A stretch of 64,000 bases of DNA, from the NCBI RefSeq assembly GCF_000399685.1, contig NZ_KB976987.1:1-64000 (forward strand), written 5' to 3'. A program made the translations under genes and the position numbers. The DNA is from Acinetobacter pittii ANC 4050. GTDB taxonomy: Bacteria; Pseudomonadota; Gammaproteobacteria; Pseudomonadales; Moraxellaceae. Shown one piece after another: positions 20,851-29,341 of this stretch. How positions within the stretch are numbered: the first letter of the stretch is position 1; each line of letters begins with the position of its first letter. Below the pieces are notes generated by a model. The model saw only the letters and a list, made by a program, of their open reading frames with translations, had not been told where the DNA came from and searched no databases.

Positions 20851-22746
20851 TTGAGCGATTACTTCAAGAATGCCGTATTGTGGCTAATAATACTTGGTGT
20901 TCTGATTTTAATTTTCAGTAATATCAGTGACCGCAATAAGCCTACTGCGATGAAATATTCAGATTTCGTTGCAGCGGTGAATGCTGGCCAAATTAAGCAA
21001 GTCACAATTGACGGTTTAAATATTAATGGTGAAAAAACTAACGGATCACAGTTTGAAACTGTTCGTCCGCAAGTTGAAGACACTGAGCTTATGCCGAGCT
21101 TAAATAAGCAAAATGTTGTTGTAGAGGGAACGGCTCCTCAACGTCAAGGCATTTTGATGCAACTTCTCATTGCTAGTTTCCCTGTACTGTTAATCATTTT
21201 GTTATTCATGTTCTTTATGCGTAACATGGGTGGTGGTGCAGGCGGAAAAAATGGACCGATGAGTTTTGGTAAATCGAAGGCGAAAATGCTTTCTGAAGAC
21301 CAAATCAAAGTCAATTTTTCTGACGTCGCCGGCTGTGATGAAGCAAAACAAGAAGTTGTTGAAATTGTAGATTTCTTAAAAGACCCAGCAAAATTCAAAC
21401 GTTTGGGCGCTACGATTCCTCGTGGCGTACTTATGGTTGGACCTCCTGGTACTGGTAAAACGTTATTAGCCAAAGCAATTGCTGGTGAAGCTAAAGTTCC
21501 TTTCTTCAGCATTTCAGGTTCTGACTTTGTAGAAATGTTCGTGGGTGTGGGTGCGTCTCGTGTCCGTGATATGTTCGAGCAAGCGAAGCGTCATGCGCCT
21601 TGTATTATCTTTATTGATGAGATTGATGCAGTAGGTCGTCACCGTGGTTCAGGTACAGGTGGTGGTCATGATGAGCGTGAGCAAACCTTAAACCAAATGC
21701 TCGTAGAGATGGATGGTTTTGAAGGTAATGAAGGTGTAATCGTAATTGCTGCGACGAACCGTGTTGATGTGCTGGATAAAGCATTATTACGTCCAGGTCG
21801 TTTTGACCGACAAGTAATGGTCGGTTTACCTGACATTCGTGGTCGTGAGCAAATTCTAAATGTACATTTGAAAAAATTACCTTCAGTTACGGGTGTGGAT
21901 GTTAAAGTTCTATCTCGTGGTACTCCAGGTTTCTCTGGTGCACAGTTGGCAAACCTTGTGAACGAAGCTGCATTATTTGCTGCACGTCGTAATAAGAATA
22001 CTGTCGACATGCATGATTTTGAAGATGCAAAAGACAAAATCTACATGGGTCCTGAACGTAAGTCGATGGTTCTACGTGAAGAAGAGCGTCGTGCAACTGC
22101 TTATCATGAGGCGGGTCATGCGATTGTTGCTGAGATTTTGCCAGGTACAGACCCTGTTCATAAAGTAACGATTATGCCGCGTGGTTGGGCTTTGGGTGTA
22201 ACTTGGCAGTTACCTGAACAAGACCAAATTAGCCATTATAAAGACAAGATGCTAAACGAAATTGCAATTTTGTTTGGTGGACGTATTGCTGAAGAAGTAT
22301 TTATTCAACAGCAATCTACTGGTGCTTCAAATGACTTTGAGCGAGCTACTAAAATGGCACGTGCGATGGTTACGAAGTACGGTATGTCTGACAAAATGGG
22401 TGTCATGGTTTACGAAGATGAAAACCAAAATGGCTTCTTTGGAAATGTAGGAAGCCGTACGATTTCTGAAGCAACTCAACAGTTAGTTGATGAAGAAGTA
22501 CGTCGTATTCTTGATGAGCAATACAAAGTTGCACGTAATATCTTGGAAGGTAATAAAGATATTGCACATGCAATGGTAAAAGCTTTGATGGAATGGGAAA
22601 CTATTGATCGTGATCAAATCCGTGACATTATGGAAGGTCGTGAGCCACAACCACCTAAAGTATATGTTGCTGAAAACCCAGTGGCTGCATTTGAACCACC
22701 AAAAGATGGTCCATCTACACCACCACCATTGCCAGCAATGAACTAA
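20851..22746 (+). CDS. ftsH: ATP-dependent zinc metalloprotease FtsH
   Basis: 631 residues from the TTG at 20851 ([19 protein letters not shown]), which has GGGA about 8 bases upstream and puts the first membrane helix at the extreme N-terminus as in E. coli. An ATG at 20818 would add 11 residues. Two membrane helices flank a periplasmic domain. The AAA module has Walker A GPPGTGKT near residue 197, [12 protein letters not shown] and the second region of homology; the zinc site is HEAGH at residues 419-423. It degrades misassembled membrane proteins and short-lived cytoplasmic proteins. The Pro-rich tail is typical. Confidence 0.97.
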   Translation: MSDYFKNAVLWLIILGVLILIFSNISDRNKPTAMKYSDFVAAVNAGQIKQVTIDGLNINGEKTNGSQFETVRPQVEDTELMPSLNKQNVVVEGTAPQRQGILMQLLIASFPVLLIILLFMFFMRNMGGGAGGKNGPMSFGKSKAKMLSEDQIKVNFSDVAGCDEAKQEVVEIVDFLKDPAKFKRLGATIPRGVLMVGPPGTGKTLLAKAIAGEAKVPFFSISGSDFVEMFVGVGASRVRDMFEQAKRHAPCIIFIDEIDAVGRHRGSGTGGGHDEREQTLNQMLVEMDGFEGNEGVIVIAATNRVDVLDKALLRPGRFDRQVMVGLPDIRGREQILNVHLKKLPSVTGVDVKVLSRGTPGFSGAQLANLVNEAALFAARRNKNTVDMHDFEDAKDKIYMGPERKSMVLREEERRATAYHEAGHAIVAEILPGTDPVHKVTIMPRGWALGVTWQLPEQDQISHYKDKMLNEIAILFGGRIAEEVFIQQQSTGASNDFERATKMARAMVTKYGMSDKMGVMVYEDENQNGFFGNVGSRTISEATQQLVDEEVRRILDEQYKVARNILEGNKDIAHAMVKALMEWETIDRDQIRDIMEGREPQPPKVYVAENPVAAFEPPKDGPSTPPPLPAMN

Positions 22747-22754
22747 TTAGTTAA

Positions 22755-22787
22755 TAAAAAAAGCCACAGTCATGTGGCTTTTTTTAT
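22755..22787 (+). terminator. Terminator after ftsH
   Basis: AAAAAAGCCACA and TGTGGCTTTTTT pair around GTCA and end in a T run, separating ftsH from folP. Confidence 0.92.
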
Positions 22788-22879
22788 GGGATGAATTTAA
22801 TAAAAGCTGAAAACAAATCAACACTATAGATAGCTGATAATTGCTAAAATGCTTATCAGATTTTAAACCGGAGCTTTTT

Positions 22880-23731
22880 ATGCAGTTAATGCCTTTACCT
22901 CAGCAAATTTTAGAGTGTGGACAGCTTCAGTTGGATCTATCACAGCCTCACGTTATGGGTATTTTAAATGTCACACCCGATTCTTTTAGTGATGGTGGAA
23001 AATATAATCAAGTAGATCAAGCTATTGCTCATGCGCTAGTCATGATAGAACAGGGTGCTACCATTATTGATATTGGTGGAGAATCTACTCGGCCGGGGGC
23101 GTCTGAGGTAAGTGTAGAAGAGGAAATTAGAAGAGTTGTACCTGTAGTTGAAGCTTTGGCCAAACATGATGTGATTCTATCAATTGATACAAGTCAGCCA
23201 GATGTTATTCGTGCAGCAAAAGAGGCAGGAGCACATATTTGGAATGATGTACGTGCGCTTACTCGACCAAATGCTTTAAAAACGGCAGTAGAGCTAGATA
23301 TACCTGTAGTAATTATGCACATGCGTGGTGAACCCACTACGATGAATCAGCTAGACCAATATACGGACGTAACATTGGATGTTATAGCGGAGCTCCAGCA
23401 GCGCGTGAATGAGGCTTTAAAGGCAGGCGTAAAAAAACAAAATATTATTATTGATCCCGGGTTTGGTTTTGCAAAAAATGCGCAGCAAAATTTAAGACTC
23501 CTCAATGAATTTTGGAAGCTTAATGAAATGGGTTATCCAATTTTATCTGGTCTTTCTCGTAAACGTTTTATTGGTGAAGCCTTGCAAGGTGCAGCCGCAG
23601 ATCAGCGCGCTGTAGGAAGCGTTACGGGGCATTTGCTGAGTATTCAGCAAGGTGCATCCATTGTTAGAGCACATGACGTGAAAACAATGACAGATGCAAT
23701 ACGGGTTTGGAAAGCGATGATACAAGCTTAA
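22880..23731 (+). CDS. folP: Dihydropteroate synthase
   Basis: 283 residues from the ATG at 22880, which has CGGAG six bases upstream; an in-frame ATG at 22841 lacks a ribosome site. DHPS signatures are MGILNVTPDSFSDGGKY, IIDIGGESTRPGA, HIWNDVRA and IIIDPGFGFAKN, followed by PILSGLSRKRFIG. It condenses p-aminobenzoate with dihydropterin pyrophosphate for folate and is the sulfonamide target. It follows ftsH as in E. coli, but glmM is not next. Confidence 0.97.
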   Translation: MQLMPLPQQILECGQLQLDLSQPHVMGILNVTPDSFSDGGKYNQVDQAIAHALVMIEQGATIIDIGGESTRPGASEVSVEEEIRRVVPVVEALAKHDVILSIDTSQPDVIRAAKEAGAHIWNDVRALTRPNALKTAVELDIPVVIMHMRGEPTTMNQLDQYTDVTLDVIAELQQRVNEALKAGVKKQNIIIDPGFGFAKNAQQNLRLLNEFWKLNEMGYPILSGLSRKRFIGEALQGAAADQRAVGSVTGHLLSIQQGASIVRAHDVKTMTDAIRVWKAMIQA

Positions 23732-23864
23732 TGAAATAGGCTGTATAGAATCAAAGGGTGACCATTAATTGATTGGGCTAGATGGCTGAGTCAGGGAAAA
23801 TGATCGTTATTCTTTGAAAAATATGTTATAAGCGGCAAGTTTTTGCTGTTGTGTAAACTTTTGT

Positions 23865-24179
23865 ATGTTCGAAGACTTACTTCTCCCAATGTTTGATGAT
23901 GAATATTATCCAGATATTTTAGTCGCTGAACTCAAGCAGTTGATTGAACAATTTGCTAAAAAAGTTCAGAAACCTGCTTTAGCTGAGCAGGATATCTATC
24001 GATATGCTCATCAAACTGTTATTGAAATTAATGAAATGAAACCTCAGTTTGAGGATCTAGATTCTTCCTTGGATGATAGTGCTGCTGACTATATTGCTGA
24101 GGCAATGATGATGGTGGCACAGGATGCAGGATATTTAGACCTTGAAATGGAAGAACTGGTGATGAATCGAGAGTGGTGA
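23865..24179 (+). CDS. DUF5713 family protein
   Basis: 104 residues, acidic and helical (LLLPMFDDEYYPDILVAELK, then DDSAADYIAEAMMMVAQDAG, ending EELVMNREW). The pattern matches my recollection of DUF5713, a family of small cytoplasmic proteins without an assigned function. No strong ribosome site is seen before the ATG. It stands alone between folP and a tRNA-Leu gene. Confidence 0.7.
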   Translation: MFEDLLLPMFDDEYYPDILVAELKQLIEQFAKKVQKPALAEQDIYRYAHQTVIEINEMKPQFEDLDSSLDDSAADYIAEAMMMVAQDAGYLDLEMEELVMNREW

Positions 24180-24482
24180 TTACTCTCGATTTTCTTAATT
24201 TTTAAAATTAAATTTCTATTCTGCTGTTCATTTACTTCTGCTAATATGTTGATCCAATAGTTTTTTCTTGCTGCTATAGTTCTTTAAATTGAGTAAATAT
24301 CTGTTGAGGTGCTAGCTATTAGATAGTCATCTTGAGTGATAGAGCAGCCTGCAAAGTGCTAATCATTATTTTTAAACAAGATCGTACCGCTAAAAATATC
24401 TTTGGTATTTACAAGGGGTATAAAAAATTAGAGCGGATATAGATATTAATATTCTTATTATGGCTATTATTTTCATCAGACA
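24180..24482. other. Intergenic region without recognised features
   Basis: AT-rich DNA between the DUF5713 gene and the tRNA-Leu terminator. I see no convincing gene, hairpin or repeat in it. Confidence 0.6.
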
Positions 24483-24506
24483 TAAAAAAACCAGCTTACG
24501 CTGGAT
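24483..24506 (-). terminator. Terminator of tRNA-Leu copy 1
   Basis: On the minus strand CCAGC-GTAA-GCTGG is followed by seven T. Confidence 0.88.
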
Positions 24507-24537
24507 TCTTTGTAACACCATATTCAATATTTGAAAA

Positions 24538-24623
24538 TGGTGCCCGGGGCCGGACTCGAACCGGCACGCTTTGTGGGCGGGGGATTTTAAATCCCCTGTG
24601 TCTACCTATTTCACCACCCGGGC
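24538..24623 (-). tRNA. tRNA-Leu (anticodon TAA), copy 1
   Basis: 86 bases including encoded CCA. The acceptor GCCCGGG pairs with CCCGGGC. The anticodon stem GGGGA/TCCCC carries loop TTTAAAA (anticodon TAA), there is a long class II variable arm, and GGTTCGAGTCC forms the T loop. It is identical to the copy at 26684-26769. Confidence 0.97.
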
Positions 24624-24632
24624 ATGTGCGCA

Positions 24633-24661
24633 ATAATAGAGGACAAGTGCACGATTGGCAA
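24633..24661 (-). promoter_or_regulatory. Promoter of tRNA-Leu copy 1
   Basis: TTGCCA, a 17-base spacer, then TATTAT on the minus strand, about 10 bases before the tRNA. The hexamers are the same as those before tRNA-Ser in this window, so this copy appears independently transcribed. Confidence 0.65.
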
Positions 24662-24729
24662 GAGAAAATCAGAGAGTTTGCTTTATTTTCAATCAGTTCT
24701 TGTCAGTATTTATATAAATTAACCAATTT

Positions 24730-24773
24730 ATGTCATGATTTGTTCATTAAACTGAGATCAGTTGTTCATCTTA
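24730..24773 (+). promoter_or_regulatory. Possible Pho-box tract upstream of phoD
   Basis: ATGTCAT-GATT followed by TGTTCAT, a weak unit, and TGTTCAT again at 11-base steps resembles degenerate PhoB boxes (CTGTCAT-N4). It sits ~50-90 bases before phoD. Matches beyond the first unit are weak, so this is tentative. Confidence 0.35.
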
Positions 24774-24819
24774 TTTACCTAAATTTAAGACACTCATTGC
24801 TTAAAACTTAGGTAATTTT

Positions 24820-26583
24820 ATGTCAGAGAAAATTTCACGCCGAGAATTAATTCAAAAAAGTCTATTCGGTTTTGGGGCTTTATCTTTGCCTGTCGCTTTT
24901 ACAGGGTGTAATGATGGTTCCGATGATGAAAGTTCAGAGGCGCAAGTAGATTTCCTTTATGGGGTAGCAAGTGGGGATCCATTACAAGACAGAGTCATTT
25001 TGTGGACACGTGTGACGCCGACAGATTTTGGGGTGCGCCTGAAAGTAACTTGGGAAATTGCCACCGATAATCAATTTACTCAGAATTTAAAGGCTGGTAC
25101 GGTTCAAACGACTAAAACTGACGATTTTACCGTGAAGGTGGATGCAACAGGTCTACAAGCGGGTACGACTTATTATTATCGCTTTCGATTTGGTAGCATA
25201 GTCTCGCCAGTAGGGCAAACAAAAACATTACCTGTAACTACCAATAAGGTCAGCTTCGCAGTATGTTCTTGTTCTAATTATCCTGCGGGTTATTTTTATG
25301 TATACCGTGAAATGGCAAAACAGAATGTGGATGTAGTTATTCATTTGGGTGATTATATTTATGAATATGGGGCTGATGGCTATGCGACAGAAGATGCTGC
25401 AAAGCTGGGCCGTACTTTGCCATCAGATAATAATAAAGAAATTATTAAATTAGATGATTATCGCAAACGTTATGCGCTGTATCGTCAAGATAAAGACTTA
25501 CAGGCAGCGCATCAGCGTCATCCTTTTATTGTGATTTGGGATGATCATGAGCTAGCGAATGATACTTGGCGCGAAGGTGCAGAAAATCATCAAAGTAATG
25601 AAGGTCTTTTCTTAGAACGTAAATTAGCTGCTCTACAAGCTTATTTTGAATGGATGCCAATTCGCCCAGTTTCTAGTACCGATCATTTGAATATTTATCG
25701 TCAATTTAATTTTGGCTCATTGGTTGAGCTGACGATGCTGGATACACGTATTATTGCGCGAGATAAACAGCTTGAATATAAAGATTACATGACAGCATCT
25801 GGTTTAGATGCTCAAAAATTTCAGACTGATTTAACAGATCCAAAGCGTACTTTAATGGGACACACACAAAGAGATTGGTTGGTTGATAAATTAAATAAAT
25901 CGACCGCAACATGGAATGTGATTGGTCAGCAAGTTTTAATGAGTAAAATGTGGATTCCTGCTGAATTGTTGACTTCTCTAGGGCAAATTACTTCAGGGGG
26001 AGCTTCGCCTGATATGCTAGCTAAAATGAATGCACAAATTACAGAATTAGTCACATTAAAGTTACGACTAGAGCAGGGTGATCAAACTTTAACTATTCAA
26101 GAAAAAGCGCGAGTCACAACTTTGGTTCCATATAATCTTGATGCTTGGGATGGGTACTATGCTGAGCGAGAGTTTGTGTATGATAAATTGGCAGAGTTTA
26201 ATAAGAAAATTATTGTTTTGGCCGGTGACACTCATAATGCATGGACATCTTACTTATATAGCCAAAAAGGGAAGTATGTCGGTGTTGAACTGGCGACAAG
26301 TTCGGTTTCTTCACCGGGTCTTGAAAAATATTTAAGTATTCCTTTGGCTCAGTTGCAACAGTTTGAATTTGCTTTTACTACGCTTATAGATGAGTTGGCC
26401 TATTGTAATTTAAATCAGCGGGGCTATCTTGTGGTTACGCTTGATGATAAACAGGTGCAATCGGATTGGATTTTTGTAGATTCAATTAAAAATGCAGAAT
26501 ATAAAGTAGATTCAAGCCGAAACTATCAATTAGTGTTGGATGCGAATTTAACACCTGAAAAAGACCAGAAAAAAACTGCTTAG
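24820..26583 (+). CDS. phoD: PhoD-type alkaline phosphatase/phosphodiesterase, Tat lipoprotein
   Basis: 587 residues. SRRELIQKS near residues 6-14 is a Tat-type twin-arginine signal, and VAFTGC places a lipobox cysteine at residue 30, so it is probably exported folded and lipid-anchored. An N-terminal Ig-like domain (GVASGDPLQDRVILWTRVTP) precedes the PhoD catalytic domain with VVIHLGDYIYEYG, IVIWDDHELANDTW and IVLAGDTHNAW, the calcium/iron-binding residues of the family. It releases phosphate from phosphodiesters and monoesters outside the cell. It is enclosed by two identical tRNA-Leu genes on the other strand. Confidence 0.93.
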   Translation: MSEKISRRELIQKSLFGFGALSLPVAFTGCNDGSDDESSEAQVDFLYGVASGDPLQDRVILWTRVTPTDFGVRLKVTWEIATDNQFTQNLKAGTVQTTKTDDFTVKVDATGLQAGTTYYYRFRFGSIVSPVGQTKTLPVTTNKVSFAVCSCSNYPAGYFYVYREMAKQNVDVVIHLGDYIYEYGADGYATEDAAKLGRTLPSDNNKEIIKLDDYRKRYALYRQDKDLQAAHQRHPFIVIWDDHELANDTWREGAENHQSNEGLFLERKLAALQAYFEWMPIRPVSSTDHLNIYRQFNFGSLVELTMLDTRIIARDKQLEYKDYMTASGLDAQKFQTDLTDPKRTLMGHTQRDWLVDKLNKSTATWNVIGQQVLMSKMWIPAELLTSLGQITSGGASPDMLAKMNAQITELVTLKLRLEQGDQTLTIQEKARVTTLVPYNLDAWDGYYAEREFVYDKLAEFNKKIIVLAGDTHNAWTSYLYSQKGKYVGVELATSSVSSPGLEKYLSIPLAQLQQFEFAFTTLIDELAYCNLNQRGYLVVTLDDKQVQSDWIFVDSIKNAEYKVDSSRNYQLVLDANLTPEKDQKKTA

Positions 26584-26592
26584 ATATATGGG

Positions 26593-26623
26593 AGAAGGGG
26601 TAGTAATAAATATCCCTTTTTTT
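26593..26623 (+). terminator. Weak terminator after phoD
   Basis: AAGGG and CCCTT pair across a 14-base loop and run into a T tract. The stem is short. Confidence 0.5.
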
Positions 26624-26627
26624 AGGC

Positions 26628-26651
26628 ATAAAAAAACCAGCTTACGCTGGA
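26628..26651 (-). terminator. Terminator of the tRNA-Cys/tRNA-Leu transcript
   Basis: The same hairpin CCAGC-GTAA-GCTGG plus T run as after tRNA-Leu copy 1. Confidence 0.88.
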
Positions 26652-26683
26652 TTCTTTATTGCACCAATTTCTATACTAGAAAG

Positions 26684-26769
26684 TGGTGCCCGGGGCCGGA
26701 CTCGAACCGGCACGCTTTGTGGGCGGGGGATTTTAAATCCCCTGTGTCTACCTATTTCACCACCCGGGC
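26684..26769 (-). tRNA. tRNA-Leu (anticodon TAA), copy 2
   Basis: Identical in all 86 bases to the tRNA at 24538-24623, with anticodon loop TTTAAAA and encoded CCA. It is 11 bases downstream of tRNA-Cys and probably on the same transcript. Confidence 0.97.
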
Positions 26770-26780
26770 TTTACCAAATT

Positions 26781-26854
26781 TGGAGGCGGAGGTCGGAATC
26801 GAACCGGCGTCCACGGAGTTGCAGTCCGCTGCATGACCACTCTGCCACCCCGCC
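26781..26854 (-). tRNA. tRNA-Cys (anticodon GCA)
   Basis: 74 bases with encoded CCA. The acceptor GGCGGGG pairs with CCTCCGCC-side bases, the anticodon loop CTGCAAC carries GCA, and the T loop is GGTTCGATTCC. It heads the pair with tRNA-Leu copy 2. TTGTTT and TAATAT about 16 bases apart upstream could be its promoter. Confidence 0.96.
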
Positions 26855-27006
26855 TACATTTGGTGATGCACATATTAGCAACCTTTAGAAAAAAAACAAT
26901 ACTGTTTTGAGATAAGATGAACATAAAAGCAACATCTAGAATAAATTTGCCCAAATAATCATGTATTATTGGCACATTAAATTCATGTCTACCTTGGAGA
27001 TGTGCT

Positions 27007-27855
27007 GTGGCATTGGTTTTAGACGGTCGTGCATTAGCAAAGCAAATTGAAGAAAATTTGTCAGTACGTGTTGAAGCTTTAAAAGCTAAAACAGGTCGTA
27101 CCCCAATTTTGGCGACTATTTTGGTTGGGGATGATGGCGCATCTGCAACTTATGTACGCATGAAAGGAAATGCTTGCCGTCGAGTTGGCATGGATTCTTT
27201 AAAAATTGAATTACCACAAGAAACGACAACAGAACAATTATTAGCAGAAATTGAAAAACTTAATGCTAATCCAGATGTGCACGGTATTCTTTTACAACAT
27301 CCAGTTCCTGCACAAATTGATGAGCGCGCATGTTTCGATGCAATCTCATTAGCTAAAGATGTTGATGGCGTAACGTGTCTTGGCTTTGGCCGTATGGCTA
27401 TGGGTGAAGCTGCATATGGTTCGGCGACTCCTGCCGGCATTATGACCATTTTAAAAGAAAATAATATCGAAATTGCTGGTAAACATGCAGTTGTGGTTGG
27501 TCGTTCAGCAATTTTAGGTAAACCAATGGCAATGATGTTATTGCAAGCCAATGCAACAGTAACGATTTGCCATTCACGTACACAAAATTTACCTGAGCTG
27601 GTAAAACAAGCTGACATTATTGTGGGTGCAGTGGGTAAAGCTGAACTGATCCAAAAAGACTGGATTAAACAAGGTGCAGTGGTTGTTGATGCTGGTTTCC
27701 ATCCGCGTGATGGCGGTGGTGTTGGTGATATCCAACTACAAGGTATTGAAGAAATTGCTTCTGCTTACACACCAGTACCAGGTGGTGTTGGTCCAATGAC
27801 AATTACTACTTTGATTCGTCAAACTGTAGAAGCTGCTGAAAAAGCTTTAGGTTAA
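27007..27855 (+). CDS. folD: Bifunctional methylenetetrahydrofolate dehydrogenase/cyclohydrolase
   Basis: 282 residues with a GTG start and TTGGAG seven bases upstream. Signatures include [18 protein letters not shown] (catalytic Tyr and Lys), [18 protein letters not shown], the NADP site [17 protein letters not shown] and the C-terminal [11 protein letters not shown]. It interconverts methylene-, methenyl- and 10-formyl-tetrahydrofolate in the cytoplasm. Monocistronic. Confidence 0.97.
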   Translation: MALVLDGRALAKQIEENLSVRVEALKAKTGRTPILATILVGDDGASATYVRMKGNACRRVGMDSLKIELPQETTTEQLLAEIEKLNANPDVHGILLQHPVPAQIDERACFDAISLAKDVDGVTCLGFGRMAMGEAAYGSATPAGIMTILKENNIEIAGKHAVVVGRSAILGKPMAMMLLQANATVTICHSRTQNLPELVKQADIIVGAVGKAELIQKDWIKQGAVVVDAGFHPRDGGGVGDIQLQGIEEIASAYTPVPGGVGPMTITTLIRQTVEAAEKALG

Positions 27856-27890
27856 TTTAATTAACGCTAGGCTGTTATTTGATATGCGTA

Positions 27891-28026
27891 ACCGTCATCC
27901 GCAATTGTTTGAGGCAGAAATACGTTAAAAATTTAATGTTTCTGCGATGCTTTCGATTCTAGAGAGTATCTGCCGAGTTTTGCGGATGACAATGGTTTTG
28001 CCTACTTTTCCCGAAAGAAAAGTAGG
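27891..28026. repeat. Intergenic palindromic element
   Basis: Nested inverted repeats fill the gap after folD: GTCATCCGCAA (27894-27904) with TTGCGGATGAC (27980-27990), inside it GCAGAAA (27914-27920) with TTTCTGC (27939-27945), and beside it CCTACTTTTC with GAAAAGTAGG (28001-28026). There is no open frame. The build resembles a REP/MITE-like dispersed unit. No second copy is in the window. Confidence 0.65.
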
Positions 28027-28111
28027 TCCAACCGAAGGTTAAGGTAAAAATTCAAATCATAATGGAATGACTCTGTTATGCTTGTTATAAAAATGAATTA
28101 AAAGAAATCTG

Positions 28112-28780
28112 ATGAGCTGCACTTTTCAATTGACCAAAGCCCCTGAACATTTACTTCAAGCACTCAATGAAGTTATTCCCAATTGTGAATTGATGGTACA
28201 ACAGTTACCAGAAACACCTATTTCTTTATGGTTGATTCCACCTGTTTTTCCAACTGATCGCTTAGATGATGAAGTTATTCGCCGTATTTGGAATGATACG
28301 CCATATTGGATCTTCTGTTGGGCTTCAGGTTTGGCGATGGCTCAGTGGTTACTTGCAGAGCCACATCATGTTAAAGATAAAGTCGTTTTGGATTTTGGAG
28401 CGGGTTCCGGTGTAGTCGCAATTGCTGCAAAAATGGCAGGAGCAAAACGAGTAATATGCTGTGATATTGATCAGGTTAGTTTAAATGCTTGCCGCGAAAA
28501 CGCTTTGTTGAATGATGTTGAGCTAGAATATTTAGATGATTTATATAAGGCTGAGCAAGTCGATGTTTTATTGGCAGCTGATGTTTTATATGACCAATGT
28601 AATCGGTTCTTCTTAGATGAATTTTTAAAGTTTGCGCCAGAAGTCTGGGTGGCTGATAGCCGTGTTAAAAACTTTAGTCACCCGAAATATCAAAAGATTG
28701 ATGAAAGAAGTGCTTCTACATGGCCTGATCTGGATGAAGCTAAAGAATTTAGAAATGTGAGTTTTTATAAGACGCTGTAA
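28112..28780 (+). CDS. Class I SAM-dependent methyltransferase, METTL20/ETF-beta lysine methyltransferase-like
   Basis: 222 residues. PYWIFCWASGLAMAQWLL precedes motif I VVLDFGAGSGVVAIAAKMAGA, then VICCDIDQ and LLAADVLYDQ. This Trp-x-x-x-CW-A-S-G lead-in is typical of METTL20-type protein lysine methyltransferases that modify the electron-transfer flavoprotein beta subunit. The substrate here is inferred from that resemblance only; PrmA-like activity is the main alternative. Monocistronic, ending in a terminator that overlaps the stop. Confidence 0.8.
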   Translation: MSCTFQLTKAPEHLLQALNEVIPNCELMVQQLPETPISLWLIPPVFPTDRLDDEVIRRIWNDTPYWIFCWASGLAMAQWLLAEPHHVKDKVVLDFGAGSGVVAIAAKMAGAKRVICCDIDQVSLNACRENALLNDVELEYLDDLYKAEQVDVLLAADVLYDQCNRFFLDEFLKFAPEVWVADSRVKNFSHPKYQKIDERSASTWPDLDEAKEFRNVSFYKTL

Positions 28781-28799
28781 AAAGAACAGCGTCTTTTTT
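28771..28799 (+). terminator. Terminator overlapping the methyltransferase stop
   Basis: GACGCTGT and ACAGCGTC pair, followed by TTTTTT. The left arm includes the last codons and stop. Confidence 0.9.
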
Positions 28800-28802
28800 A
28801 TT

Positions 28803-29225
28803 TTATGAACAAGTATAACGAACAACTTTTAGTGTGCTTGGACGTGCTTCAAGCGCTTGGCGAGTTGCATAGTCTTCACCATTATTTAAACTAGGTGTAT
28901 TCGATAAACCAAAAGAAGCACGAGTTTCACCGAGTTGAATTCCATAATGCTCATCTTTTGCTGGATTAGGAATTTCGTTAATACTCAAAACTGATAATTT
29001 ATAAACTTTCTGAGCGCCTAGCACATTTTGACAAGCGCGTTGTAATTTACGTTCATCGATTTGCTGGTTATTACGACCAGCTAAAGTGTAAGCTAAAGTC
29101 GCTGAAGTTTCTGTTTTGTTTTCAATCTGGTATCCAGTTGAACCATTATATTGTCGAGGGGTAGTCTGACAAGCAGTTAAAACAAACATACTACTTAATG
29201 CCAAGCATAAAATACTTCTATTCAT
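28803..29225 (-). CDS. Small lipoprotein of unknown function
   Basis: 140 residues. MNRSILCLALSSMFVLTACQ is a lipoprotein signal with LTAC lipobox and Gln at +2, which suggests outer-membrane sorting. The mature part has two further cysteines (ACQNVLG and the C-terminal YTCS) that may form a disulfide. No family recognised. Convergent with the methyltransferase. Confidence 0.7.
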   Translation of the reverse strand: MNRSILCLALSSMFVLTACQTTPRQYNGSTGYQIENKTETSATLAYTLAGRNNQQIDERKLQRACQNVLGAQKVYKLSVLSINEIPNPAKDEHYGIQLGETRASFGLSNTPSLNNGEDYATRQALEARPSTLKVVRYTCS

Positions 29226-29341
29226 CAGTATCGTCCTTATTTTCTTATAGCTAGTATCTCATAAAATACAGAGGTTGTTGGGGCTTAATCGCATGTTTGA
29301 GCTAACATCGGCGAACGATATTAGCCCTTATGAGAAAATTG

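Larger units (their letters stand above)
24480..24623 (-). repeat. Duplicated tRNA-Leu block, copy 1
   Basis: These ~144 bases (tRNA-Leu plus 3' flank and terminator) recur at 26625-26769. The tRNA parts are identical, the terminator is identical, and the ~30 bases between them have diverged. Homology stops exactly at the tRNA 5' end. The two copies flank phoD. Confidence 0.85.
26625..26769 (-). repeat. Duplicated tRNA-Leu block, copy 2
   Basis: Second copy of the block at 24480-24623 (tRNA-Leu plus 3' flank and terminator), in the same orientation, on the other side of phoD. Confidence 0.85.

Noticed and set aside
21666..22037. 123-residue frame antisense to ftsH
   Set aside because: Shadow of the conserved AAA module; no independent start signal.
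24538..24623. Integrative element attachment site with integrase
   Set aside because: The duplicated tRNA suggests a past event, but no integrase, recombinase or phage gene is present between or near the copies.
26588..26836. Open frame of 82 residues over the tRNA-Leu/tRNA-Cys genes
   Set aside because: It is a translation of tRNA sequence on the opposite strand, a well-known spurious annotation; the tRNAs explain the DNA.
27150..27617. 155-residue frame antisense to folD
   Set aside because: folD is complete and conserved on the other strand; no start signal or known domain in the antisense frame.
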